A stretch of 64,000 nucleotides of DNA from Volvariella volvacea V23. Its lineage: Eukaryota; Basidiomycota; Agaricomycetes; Agaricales; Pluteaceae. The DNA is taken from positions 291,199-355,198 of the forward strand of contig KB722753.1 of assembly GCA_000349905.1 (NCBI GenBank), written 5' to 3'. Below the pieces are notes generated by a model. It was not told the DNA's origin and ran no database searches. It saw only the letters and a list, made by a program, of their open reading frames with translations. The translations under genes and the position numbers were made by a program. Numbering within the stretch: position 1 is the first letter of the stretch; each line of letters begins with the position of its first letter. Shown here in pieces: positions 10,106 to 20,484 of this stretch.

Positions 10106-11347
10106 CTAAACTCTGCAGTTGTCAAGGTTGAAGACCATGATATCCCGTGCGCCAATATGCATCAACTGATCCATCGCATCCGCAATTTTGCTTTTCTCCA
10201 CCATGACACTAACAGCAACCCAGTTATCTTCCTCTAAAGGACTTATAGTGGGGGCTTTTCGACCGGGTGTTATAAGCCTTGCCGCAGGGAGCTGATCTCT
10301 CGAAATGTTGTATTGACAGACGACATATTTGCTCGCTGCAATAACACCAGCGATGCGACTCGTGATGGTGTTAATAAGTGGTGTGAAGTGGGGGTGTTTT
10401 TGTGTGGTTGATCGTATTAGAACGGCTTCGGTTTCCAGAACAGTCGCTATGGCGTGAAGACCAGCTGCACGCATAGTTTCACCGGATTCTACATGCCAAA
10501 GGTGACTCGGACTCTAGACAAGATTGAACAGGAAGATGACATACCGACGAGATCGACTGCGAGAATTAGAGGGTTGAGAATAAGGAGAGAAATAGTAGAT
10601 GAGTACGCACCAATTCCATCTGCAAGCCCGAGAGCGCAAGCTGCTTCAACACTGCCTCCAACATACTCTATCGAGGTCCTCTGGCCATCGACTAGCTTCA
10701 ATCTATCATCAATCTCGTTGAAGTATTTCCCAGCCAGGCACTCGAAGCTTGTAACAACTCGCTTTCCGGCAAGATCATCGATCACCTTGACGGGGCCTCC
10801 TTCCGGGACTTGAACTTGTAGGGCGCATTTCCCGAAACCAAGACGGAGCTCTTCTGTTACAAGATTCTCCATTCGAGCTTCCAGAATGACATCGTGGCCT
10901 GTAATTCCAAGATCGACGTTACCCTTCCCAACGAAAGAAGGAATGTCAGAGGCTGGCAGAAACACGCTAGTGGGGGTCAATAGTGGATATATGCGCATAA
11001 ATCGAGCTAAATGCTCACAGTGCGATAGGGTGGTTTAATACAAGGGCCACATCTAAGCGGTTGTGCCTTCGGAACTGTATATCGGCGCCTATTTCGGGGT
11101 GAGCGAATTGGCCCTCGGCAATGACTCGAGTTGTCTAACCTGCGAGCAGCGACAGGCACTTTTCATGCAATCTCCCTGTACTTGGGGTGAGAACAAAGAC
11201 TGAACATTTTGGAGGATATACGCACCTTTTTTAGGGATCGCGAACAATAGGCGGCCATCAAGCGTTTCGGCGTCTGGAGGAGTGATTCCCAGCAAGATAT
11301 AAGTTGACAGTGGGGAGATCGCAGTCGGTCTACGCACTCAACGCCAT
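10106..11347 (-). CDS. HIS1: ATP phosphoribosyltransferase, first step of histidine synthesis
   Basis: The enzyme condenses ATP and PRPP and is the feedback-controlled entry to histidine synthesis. Read on the minus strand, the joined protein runs MALNAETLDGRLLFAIPKKG, RLHEKCLSLLAGADIQFRRH, then FLPASDIPSFVGKGNVDLGI, TGHDVILEARMENLV, and the PRPP loop DLVESGETMRAAGLHAIATV. The C-terminal part (EEDNWVAVSVMVEKSKIADA, LMHIGARDIMVFNLDNCRV) is the PII-like regulatory domain that binds histidine in the long form. At least seven coding exons are needed. The first is only 10 nt (11347-11338) and an internal one is 12 nt (10545-10556, encoding the VDLV portion). Stop at 10106. Length, about 300 residues, is typical of fungi. 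Confidence 0.92.
10545..10556 (-). other. HIS1: 12-nt microexon of HIS1
   Basis: This exon is flanked by an intron ending in CTCGCAG and an intron starting with GTATGTC. Including it restores the conserved run ADGIVDLVESGETMRAAGL; skipping it would delete four residues of the PRPP-binding approach while keeping the frame. It is supported by the conservation of the family motif, not by transcript data. Confidence 0.8.
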
Positions 11348-12056
11348 TTCGAATGGTGCAGGATATCAACGATGGGAGACCTGGGAGGGGAACTAGCGTT
11401 AGTTGATGACGCACTTTTACGAATCATCTGTCCGTACCCTATTGGATGATATTGGATGATCGGGGCGGAGGCTGTGTGGCTGTGCACCAGTCAACGGCCG
11501 AAATGGTCCTAAGAACGTTCATCTGGAGCAAACTTGGAGGACATTGTGAGGGGACACGTTCAACGTGCGCCTCTTGCTCTCGAAACGGATACAATGCACG
11601 ACATGTATGTACAGCAAGTATGAACAGCCTTTTCCGCATTATGCAGCTGACGCGTTTCTTATCAGTCGAGAGCACTCTGGCTGAATCTGGTGGAGATTGC
11701 GGTGCTAGCAGTTCAGCCCTAACTGCACGAAAACAAGATCGATATGTAGCTGTGGAACAGCAGAACCTTATTAAAATTAGATGTAAACCGCGTAGACACC
11801 TCCACGACCGCGCAGTCACGCCCAACAGCTGGTATTTGCCTCAAATAGGCATTTAGCTTCATGGTTCATCTGAACACGCCAGCGCGCCAGCGCAGACACC
11901 TATTCCAAGTCTGTGGCGCAGCCGCTCCACAGCCTGGTGCAGATCCTTTGTCTTTGGGGAAGACAATATGCAAACACTCCATCGACATGGAGTCCACAGC
12001 AATCAGAATGCCTATAAAGCCTTGATTGTTGAAGGCACGAGTCCCCAAAGCAATCA
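11348..12056. other. intergenic HIS1 to Gly/Arg-rich paralogue 1
   Basis: Divergent promoter region. A short direct repeat (ATTGGATGAT twice in tandem) sits near 11441-11460. No gene is recognised; the long frames on both strands are composition-driven. Confidence 0.4.
12013..12018 (+). promoter_or_regulatory. TATA box of Gly/Arg-rich paralogue 1
   Basis: TATAAA lies 39 nt upstream of the ATG at 12057. The tandem paralogue has TTATAA at 13845-13850, 41 nt before its ATG, so the core promoter spacing is kept between duplicates. Confidence 0.5.
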
Positions 12057-13538
12057 TGTCCTACAACCCCTTTAACAATCGTTCATCATTCGGCGGCCCG
12101 TCGGGTTCCAACACACCTGGTGGTGGTCGCCCGTACAGGGACTTTGGCTCAGTTGGCTCTCCATTAAGCACCGGCCACTCATCCCAGAGTGGAAGCTTTC
12201 GTGGAAACCGCGGACAGCGTGGTGGACGAGGGCAATGGGGAAATCTAAACCGCACAGGACAGAATCGGCCAGATGCTCGGCCACTTCTGGATGGATTGAG
12301 CACAACAAAGCCCCAGGACGTTGATGCTTCCAGCCTCAAATTGCCATCTGGAGAGGTGAAGATTAAGGATGTCAAGGTGCTAGGCTCTTACAATTGGGTG
12401 GATGACGATGACCCTACCATTATGGTACCAGGTATGCCACTGAATTTTTAACACGTTGCATTTCAGGATCTCATTCGATAATCACAGGCTCTCCCGCCGT
12501 TTGGCTTGACAAGAAACCTCCCTTCTCAGTCGAGCCCGATACCGGAGCTGTGATAATCGACCAAGGTGGTCACCACCTACCTCGCGCTCGAATGCTTCCG
12601 CTCATCGTTGCCGTCGAGAAACAAGCCGAAGAAACTGGAGACCCTCCGTTTGACTGGGCAGCCCAGGACATTCTGACGGACAGGAACAATCTCCGAAAGT
12701 TGATCTCGTGGTCAAGCAATCCAACAAATGTGAAGGATTTCCGAATTGACATGCAGCTGGCAGGAGAGCATACCGTTCTCATGAATCGGTGGGAGGCGTC
12801 GATGCAAGATGTAATGCCTGGGTTCACGTATGGGCATAACTTCGAGAAAGTCGCTACGCAAAGGCCAGAGGAGTGTAAAGATACGCATTCTCACCACCGC
12901 ATTATTCAATATGTGAGTTCCAGTGGCTTGTTAGCGTGTAATTGCCTAACCAAGCATTACACTAGGATTTGAATGGTCTCAAGATGGTCGTCAGATTCGA
13001 AGTTGACGGGTTCTTGCCGGACAAAAGCGCCGCTATTAGGAAGCCCGTCAAGAAGCCCACCGCATCATCTGTTGACGACCTGGCCAATGCTCTCTCCCAG
13101 GTCAAAATTGACGCATCCGAGAAGGTTGCCGGGCTCAAAGTGGTCAAAGGAGGTACCTTAGTCCCCCAATCCAACATCCTCGAAGTAACCACCAAATCCA
13201 AGCGAGGCAAAGCACCAATAGACTACCAGCGAATTTACGCCCAGATGGTGGTCTCCAATACGCCTAACCTCTGCATCGCCATGCACAACTCGGGAATATT
13301 TGAGGAAATCAAGAAGGAGACCTTAAATTCGCCTATTTTTATGGAGCAGCATCGAACCATGCAGCCAGCACTCAAGAAGTTCAGAGCGCTGCTCACGTAT
13401 ATTCAACAGCAAGTTGTCAAGCATGGACAGCAGGGTTGTTTGAGCTTGGTCTGCCAGGGTGGCGTATTGAAGTTGTATTCGAGGACGGTCGCTAATGATT
13501 TTTTGCCAGAGGAGTATATGGCTAAGTTTGATGCATAA
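12057..13538 (+). CDS. Gly/Arg-rich protein of a fungus-specific family, DXO/Rai1-like layout (paralogue 1)
   Basis: Three exons are read (12057-12431, 12488-12912, 12966-13538), giving about 457 residues. The N-terminus is low complexity with an RGG-type patch (FRGNRGQRGGRGQWGN), which suggests RNA contact. The core contains KVLGSYNWVDDDDPTIMVPG, SPAVWLDKKPPFSVEPDTG, DILTDRNNLRKLISWSSNP, FTYGHNFEKVAT, LKMVVRFEVDGF and ILEVTTKSKRGKAPIDYQ. I recall this fungal family being labelled geranylgeranyl pyrophosphate synthase in databases, but no prenyl-synthase motif pair is visible. The order of an RNNLRKL helix, a GxxFE turn, a RFEVD strand and a later LEVTTKSK strand resembles DXO/Rai1 decapping nucleases; this is inference and the activity is unproven. 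Stop at 13538. A tandem copy follows 350 bp downstream. Confidence 0.8.
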
Positions 13539-13890
13539 ATTACCATCGCAATATTTACCTATTTACTCCCTTTTTCTTTATCAGAGTCTTCAGTTTTTGT
13601 ATTCAAATCTGCATCCATAATACGTTGGCTTACAAATTGTAGGTTGTCGAGGTTCTAGATGCTACAGCAATGCATCATTGTGGACCTTGGACGTAAAACA
13701 AGGCTGTTCTATTGTTTTAGCTTTTAGGAAGCTAAAGGTGGTCTTGTGATCGCGCAGACACTCCATGGCCTAGTGCAGATACACGTAAAACTTGAAATGC
13801 CTTCCATTATACCGTCTATCTAAAGCCTACACCAAGTGGAGTGCTTATAAGACTTTGGTTATCATTTGCAGCTTTACTCCTCCGATAACC
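13539..13890. other. spacer between tandem paralogues
   Basis: This holds the 3' region of paralogue 1 and the promoter of paralogue 2, including TTATAA at 13845-13850. Part of it weakly resembles the region upstream of paralogue 1, as expected from a tandem duplication. Confidence 0.45.
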
Positions 13891-15362
13891 ATGTCACACT
13901 ATAGTTCCTCTCGCAGCCGTTCATCACTCCGCAGCCCACCTTCAAGTTCGAATTCCAACATAACTGGTGGTAGTCATCCACCCCAAGACTCCAATTCTCA
14001 TGTCCCTCCATTCGGCACTGTGCGCTCATTTCGGGCTGGGCGATCTCGTGGACGTGGCGGGCACCGTGGACAAGGGACCTTCGGACACGCAAGCTATACA
14101 GCATCTGGTCTGTCCGGTCCTCGTCCCCTTCTAGATGGACTCGGTGCACGACTTCAGGACATTGATGAGTCAAATTTCAAGCTAACATCAGATGAGGTTC
14201 AGATTAAGGACGTCAAGGCTCTTGGCTCGTACAACTGGATAGATGATGATTCAGGACCTACTATTATGGTTCCAGGTATGATACAAGGTTCGACTGTGGC
14301 CTATCTCATCAAGCGATCATAGGCTCTCCCTCAGTGTGGCTCGACAAGCAACCACCTTTCGCCATTGCTCCAGACTCGGATACGGGGGCTGTGACCAGTC
14401 GTCGCCTTCCCCATGCCCGAATGCTTCCCCTCATGATCGCAGTTGAGAAGCAGACAGAAACAGCGGGTGGTCCTCCCTTTGACTGGGCTGCACAGGATAT
14501 AGTGACAGAGAGGAACAGCCTCAGAAAGCTAATTTCGTGGGCAAGTAACCCCAAACAGATCAATGAGTTCCGAATGGATGTGCAGCTTGCGAGAGAACGT
14601 ACCATTCTTATTAGTCGCCCCGAGTCGTCTGTACACTATCAGATGCCCTCAGGCTGGACTACATATGGGCTTAACTTCGAAGAGTTTACCACACAAAGGC
14701 GAGGTACATTAAATCACCATTACCGGGTCATACAATACGTGCGTCTTAGTATTTTGGCATTAGACAACGAACTTACTAAATTGCATAGGACCTGAATGGT
14801 CTCAAGGTAGTTGTTCGATTCGAGGTCAATGGATACCTACAACCTGATCAGCAAAGTAACACCCATTCAATTACCAGAAAATCTAGAGGCATCAGTCGAA
14901 AATCTGGCTAATGCCCTCTCCCAAGTCAAGATCAATCCCGAAGAAACGATTGCGGGGCTCAAAGTAGTCAAAAGCGGCTTCCTAGTTCCACAGTCCAGCA
15001 TTATAGAGATAACCACAAAGTCACGACGAAGCAAGGTACCGATGGACTACGAGGGGAAGTACACTCAGTTGTTCATTTCCAATACATACCATCTCTTCAC
15101 TGGCCTTCACACCTCGGGTTTCTTCGAGGAGATCAGGAAGGAGACCTTGGACTCGCCCATCTTCCGAGAGCAGCACCAAGTCATGCAACCAGCGCTCAAG
15201 AAGTTTAGAGCGCTTCTCGCATATATTCAACAGCAAGTCATCCAATGTGGAAAACGAGGTTGTTTGAGCTTAGTTTACCATGATAGCGTCTTGCGGTTAT
15301 ATTCAAGGACGGCGGCTCATGATTTTTTACCAGAGGAGTACTTGGGAAAGTTCGATGCATAA
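13891..15362 (+). pseudogene. Gly/Arg-rich family paralogue 2, probable frameshift
   Basis: Exon layout matches paralogue 1: exon 1 from ATG 13891, an intron ending just before SPSVWLDKQPPF, and a second intron ending at 14788. The first two exons are open and conserved (GRSRGRGGHRGQGTFG, DIVTERNSLRKLISWASNP). In exon 3 the expected frame (DLNGLKVVVRFEVNGYLQP) runs into TAA near 14905, while the conserved remainder (VENLANALSQVKINPEETIA to LPEEYLGKFDA, stop 15362) is one frame over. Counting against paralogue 1 gives 73 nt instead of 72 between the two landmarks, a net +1. No intron of credible size fixes this. The acidic residue of the FEVD motif is Asn here. It is therefore likely a young pseudogene, unless the base is a sequencing error. 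Confidence 0.7.
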
Positions 15363-16219
15363 ATTACCTGTACGGTATCGGTATTGTAATCTGCATTCAG
15401 AATCAGTCGTGTCATATAGAGAAACTCGCTCGACTTTGGCTTGTGGTTGGGCAGCCATTCGAGGATGTGTTGCTTAGGAGCGACAATCTTCAAATCGTTT
15501 TGTTCGCTTTACATCTTGGAAAGAAGAGGGCTGCCGCTGGGTTGATGGATGGGAAGGTATTGTTGCTTTAGTGTAAACCTTGTGCTGCTGTTCTATGGAC
15601 AATCCATAAACCACCTCTTGGGGGTGCTTTAGTTCTGTCGAGTCCTCAGCGCTCAGCTCCATAAAGCATTTAGTCGATCATGCAACACTCAGAAAACTTA
15701 CTCTAGATGACTTGCATTGCATAGTAGCTGAACAAGAGTCCTTCCTTCCTTTTCCTGTTTCCACGGATGCTTGACAACATTTATCGGTAAGTATATTCCC
15801 TATCGCCCGCAGTCCTCTCATGTACCCTTATGGCTACAAGTGATGGGCGGGGAGAGAGATAAGTAATGGCTTAACTGCGAAAGATTCCCGGATCGACTTA
15901 CAGGTGGCCGGAAGGCGGTCCGTTTCAGTACGTCTGTGGGAGCGATCCATGCCACTGGCATATGCTATGGCAGATTTTACAGATGGATAAAGCCCCCGTT
16001 ATTTGCGACTTAAAGGCGGGGAAAGGCACAGAAATACAGGCATATAATATTTCGTTGTGATCCGGTACGGGGCAATACTCTGTAACTCTCTTTTGAACTG
16101 GGAACGTGCATTCTTACCGTTGGCATCGAGGTGGTAGTGGTGCTTGAGGTTAATGAATACTTACCTAACTATAGTCCTCTCGCGCGGGGAAGAGGGATCA
16201 ACCGATATTGCATAGCAGA
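15363..16219. other. intergenic downstream of paralogue 2
   Basis: No gene or repeat was recognised. It lies between the frameshifted paralogue and the third, fragmentary copy. Confidence 0.4.
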
Positions 16220-16330
16220 CCATCCATCAGGTACTTGGCTGATATCAACACCAAGGTCAAGATCCATTCATCCGACAAGGCGGCCGGGCTTAAGATGGTA
16301 AAGGCAGTCCCTTGCCTGCAAACTTTTGTT
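16220..16330 (+). pseudogene. fragment of a third Gly/Arg-rich family copy
   Basis: The peptide YLADINTKVKIHSSDKAAGL followed by KMVKAVPCLQ aligns with DLANALSQVKIDASEKVAGL plus KVVKGGTLVPQ of paralogue 1 and the same block of paralogue 2. DNA similarity is also visible (GTCAAGATCCATTCATCCGA versus GTCAAAATTGACGCATCCGA). Only about 110 bp is recognisable and no other exon is nearby, so this is a relic in the same orientation as the tandem array. Confidence 0.65.
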
Positions 16331-18553
16331 CTCCAAGTTTACAAGGGACGGGGCACCATTAACTGTGGAGATAGAAGCCTGTCACCACCCCACCCCCGCA
16401 ATTGACCCAATTCCTTGCATAATTCAGATAAGTTCCAGTGGTTCAGAAGTTGCCCTGAAATCACGAGCGGGCATCGCACCAAGTATGTAACTCCAGCGCG
16501 TAAGACCTCACAACCACCGCGCTTACCAGAAATATTCAGCTGCCAGTCGAACACGTGGAACTGGTTCAACTGAGTTCAATCTGCTAGCGTGGTGTCTTGT
16601 GATTATTTTCTATGAGCACGATAATACATTTCCCGCTGGAAGGATCGATGACCAAATTTGACTAGCGCTGAGCGCTAATCTTCCATTGCTGGGCGCGCAT
16701 TTTCACCGGACTACATACGTCAAAATACTACTATCAACCATGGTTCTTGCAACCAGCAAAACCCACACAATGCAGTCAGCCTGAGGTCCATGTAATAACG
16801 TCGAGACAAGGTCTACGAACGACTGACGTCTTCTTACGATCCGAATGCTTGGCTGATGACCTCCTGAGAATTCAACGAGTAGCTACGCGGATGCGGTTGA
16901 ATACACGCAACTCAAGTTACCGTCAATCAATTCAAATCGAGGAGCTTGGATCTGACATCTCATTCACCGGAGTTGTCCCGATTGTTTGGTCTACGCATCA
17001 CATCCACACCAAACAAACTCCTTCTTTGGTAAACAAGATGGGGCGCGGTCGAAGTCGACGAACACACCTTCCTCGTCCAATTGTTGTTACACGCAGCCTG
17101 TCCAGTGCGATGGATGCCTCACGTAATTTTTATCCGCATGAGGGCTGATTGATTCTACTTTGCGTGGGATTGGGCAGTCAGATGATTGGAACATTTCCCC
17201 AAGGCCCAATTCACCCTCGAGGCTGCCAGACGCGTATAATCGCCTTTTGATTTCCTGAACTCTGGAGATAACCACACCGATTCGCATCGAAATATAGGGC
17301 GTAACTAATTTCAACAAAGATAGCAATTCTTCTCGTCCTTGGGCCCCAGAGATACGTATTAGCCGGGCCGTCCGTGAGCTACTTCCATCCCCAACCCGAT
17401 AACAACAGCTTCCTGCTGTGGCAGGTATTCTTCGGCCACAACTTCGGGGAACATGGGAGCCATGGTATTGATCCTTGGCTACAAAATAGAACAGCAAAAA
17501 TCGCACTAGAATCAATATTCCGAACAGACGGATTATCGTCGGGGAGCCAACCCACCAAACCAGTTGCGACCCCCTAAACTCGGTGTTAAGGGTTACTCCA
17601 ATTGCAATTTATCTGTATATCGAGTGTGGAGATTTATTCACCTTCCAGCTCTGCATCCGCTGCTACCTATCTTGACGGATGTCAGAATTTATATAGAGAC
17701 GCGTTTCTCGAGAAATGGAACCACACGGCAACACCCTATTTCTCCAGGGATCGTCGGTGACACCCAGCTGACTGGTTGCGCCATTTCTAGACTTTCTGAT
17801 TCACTGCGCAATTGACTCAACGGGCGACGCCAGCAAACGGACTAGAGAGCTTCGCATTGCGATAAGGGAACCTATTGAATAGTATATATACCAACTGGGT
17901 AGGTCCTAAGTCCGACGAAGAATTGCATGGCCATCAGGTTCAGTGATAGTGCCCTCGTGAGTCCAAGGGGGTCGTCACCTATTTGGTGGGCAGCAAGTTA
18001 AACCCGGTGATCTGCAAAGGATGGGCCTGGGCTTGATCTGCGTCGGCGCAGAGTACATGGGACAACTATGGCACGAAGCAGGGTGAGCGGCCTTCACATT
18101 GAATACTCGCAAGGCTCCAACGATTCTGCCTATCTCCGTCCAATCTCGGCATAATACTGGCTTTGCCACTTGGCATCATGACAGCACAAGCCAGTGCGCA
18201 TTCAACTTGGTTGAATATCGATGGATGCGACCGAACTAGGGGTTTGTCCGATGCCTCTTGACTTGTTTCACAAACTAGGTATGACGGCGTGGTGTGGAGG
18301 TGCAATCGGAGAAATGACGGATAGGGAGAAGTCGTTCGTGGGTTGGTCTGTCCTTGCCCTTGTTGCATGGATATGGAAAAATCAGACCGGTGACAGGCAT
18401 GCGGACTGGCTTCCCAGATTATTCGCAACCATTGCGTCTGTCGTTTGGGAATTTTCCAAATGGCCGTCCACCCTACACCATGCCATTGGCAAATGACTCG
18501 CCACAGCTCCAACGGTTTATATATAGGTGAGTCTCCAAGAGGCTGGTGTAGGT
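16331..18553. other. gene-poor spacer
   Basis: Several frames are open for 60-160 codons on both strands, but none starts with a good ATG context, carries a known domain or shows a consistent exon pattern. A TATATATA-like stretch near 17882-17889 has no gene behind it. Confidence 0.4.
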
Positions 18554-19042
18554 TCACAATGGCGCTGAACGCCTGAGCACTTCGCGGGAATATAGCATGT
18601 GCAATAAAGGAGATTTATTTGACAAAAACCGATACAACGCACATAGGACTAGAAAAAAAGGGGAACGTCCGGTGCTTGAGGCCCGTTCCTCATCCATGCC
18701 GAGCCCATTGGAAAAACAGGGCTTGAACACGAGACCTATCTGTGTGTCAAAAACGTGAGCCATCAAGTGGTTCCAAATGGTTAGCACATGTGTCAATTGG
18801 CAACCGTCCATCCATGGCAGGTTCAAGAACTTGTCCAACGCCGCAAGGTCGGAGGCCTCAAGGGCTGGGTTGAGCCGTGCTGGTGTAGTCGAACCAAGAC
18901 CTTCCTGTACGCAAACCAGGACCAGTATGATGTGAGCTAGTGCAAGAGCTGCAAGTCGATCGTGTCCCCGTGACTTAGCACGAATTAAATTAGATGGCAC
19001 GATATTGATATGAGTTGATGTAGGTTTGTCTGATGCATGCAT
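18554..19042 (-). CDS. uncertain hypothetical protein (162 codons)
   Basis: An ATG-initiated single-exon frame runs from 19042 to 18554. The product contains a hydrophobic stretch (LAALALAHIILVLVCV) and no domain I recognise. There is no clear promoter, and the surrounding DNA is gene-poor, so it may be a chance frame. It is listed because it is the only ATG-started frame of this length in the region. Confidence 0.2.
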   Translation of the reverse strand: MHASDKPTSTHINIVPSNLIRAKSRGHDRLAALALAHIILVLVCVQEGLGSTTPARLNPALEASDLAALDKFLNLPWMDGCQLTHVLTIWNHLMAHVFDTQIGLVFKPCFSNGLGMDEERASSTGRSPFFLVLCALYRFLSNKSPLLHMLYSREVLRRSAPL

Positions 19043-19098
19043 GTCCTATAACTACAAATCAGTTAACAAGCAATAGATAAATACATGACGGAAGACGA

Positions 19099-19190
19099 AT
19101 CAGAAGGAAGGCAACGGAGAAATCCACACGGATATATGCGCTCTCGGACAACGAGCTACAGCTCATTTACATCCGTAATGCTTCATCATA
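19099..19190 (+). repeat. local duplication, copy 1 of about 92 bp
   Basis: The block beginning ATCAGAAGGAAGGCAACGGA and ending near CATCCGTAATGCTTCATCA recurs at 19421-19514. In one frame it encodes ALSDNELQLIYIRNASS followed by a stop, parallel to the second copy. Small indels separate the two. Confidence 0.75.
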
Positions 19191-19304
19191 ATCACAAGGC
19201 AATGGAATGCCCAGTATGACGCAGAGGTGGGACTCACCTATTGTACTAGAATGGGCAAATACAACCAGTCGTTCAGGTCGTATCTATGACGTAGAGAGCT
19301 GCCC

Positions 19305-19520
19305 ATGGGGCGAGTAAATTTAGCATTCCAGCCAAATGAAGACCCTAAAGCAAACAGATATACAGCATCAGCTAAACGTCATTCAAAAGACACAAAATCA
19401 AGAAGAAGAAAGAAAAAGAGATCAGAAGGAAGGCAACGGAAAAATCCATACGATTTGTTTGCGCTCTCGGACGACGAGCTCGAGCTCGCTTTTTACATCC
19501 GTAATGCTTCATCGTCGTAG
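19305..19520 (+). CDS. small basic/acidic hypothetical protein spanning the duplicated block
   Basis: ATG 19305 opens a 71-codon frame with a Lys/Arg-rich centre (RHSKDTKSRRRKKKRSEG) and a C-terminus YDLFALSDDELELAFYIRNA before the stop at 19520. The duplicated block at 19099-19190 ends with the related ALSDNELQLIYIRNASS and a stop at the same place. This hints at an old coding end, perhaps from a transposon or a larger lost gene. Function is unknown. Confidence 0.3.
   Translation: MGRVNLAFQPNEDPKANRYTASAKRHSKDTKSRRRKKKRSEGRQRKNPYDLFALSDDELELAFYIRNASSS
19421..19514 (+). repeat. local duplication, copy 2
   Basis: Partner of 19099-19190, roughly 85 percent alike by eye, lying 322 bp downstream in direct orientation. 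Confidence 0.75.
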
Positions 19521-20484
19521 GTACGCAACGCGGATGATCTACTCACCTGAAACGCCCAGCGAGGAGATCGCGCAAAGTCAGGGATACCGTGCTTCGTATT
19601 GAGGCCGACTTGGCCTTTTATCCCTCATTTGCGCTTAGGAAGGCTCAAGGAGGCGTCAAATCCCAGCTTCACCGCTCCCGGCAAAGTTGCCTACTGAAGG
19701 ATTCATCGTACATTGCCATGCCGCGCGCTGTGCAACGGCGTCGGACGATAGAACGACAAAAATACCAAGCAAGAGGTTAAAAAAAAAAAATTAGCGAGCA
19801 CGACCGGTAAATTTCTTGTCCCGAGTCTTTTTAAATTTGTAACGCGTCACATTCGTCACATATCCGACGTCACTAACCCGTCACGCTCTCCCTCGAACAA
19901 CTGAGGTGGTCATTATCGTTATTGTCAAAAAGGGAGCAAAAAAGAGTCAAAAAAGGGAGCCGTTCTACGGACAAAAACTAAGAGTAATGTAGAAAGTAAC
20001 ATACGTGCTGATATGACATGTATCTCGTGCTGGGCGAAACAAGTTGTACAGGAACGAGAAGAATAAAAAGAACCTCCCCCCAAAAATCTAACGAGCGTAA
20101 GGCGGAACAATCCAATGTCCAATCCACGACCAGAGTTCCTCAATGCCAAAATCCAATAGAATCCATGATATAGACATTGGTAAGGGTATCTTGTGGTCGG
20201 TACGTATACAATCGCTATGGTGGTTCATGTGGATTGAGTGAGTAGATGTCCAGGTAAGCGAAGGAATGGAAGGGGGAAGGGTTTGTGAGACGCGGAAACC
20301 AAGAAAAAAAAAGAAAAAAGGGAGTTGATCCAACAGCGGGATAAAATATCCTGCGAGTTGTCGGTGTACGTGGGAAACCGATAGCGAGGGCATTACGAAT
20401 TGATGGAGGTGAACGATACCATTGTGAGCAACCAAGAAACGTGTATCCAAAGAAAAAGAAAAGAGGTCATGGCAGTCGAAACGT
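19521..20484. other. intergenic, AT-rich, 3' side of ROT1
   Basis: Holds an A-run near 19781 and several short A-rich tracts around 20300 and 20450. No gene is recognised. Confidence 0.4.

Noticed and set aside
12390..12431. Asp-rich DDDD segment as evidence for a prenyl synthase
   Set aside because: It is not followed by the DDxxD spacing or the second aspartate motif, and the rest of the protein does not resemble a terpene-fold enzyme.
17087..17515. 142-codon minus-strand frame
   Set aside because: No domain, and the start context is poor. Adjacent frames are equally open.
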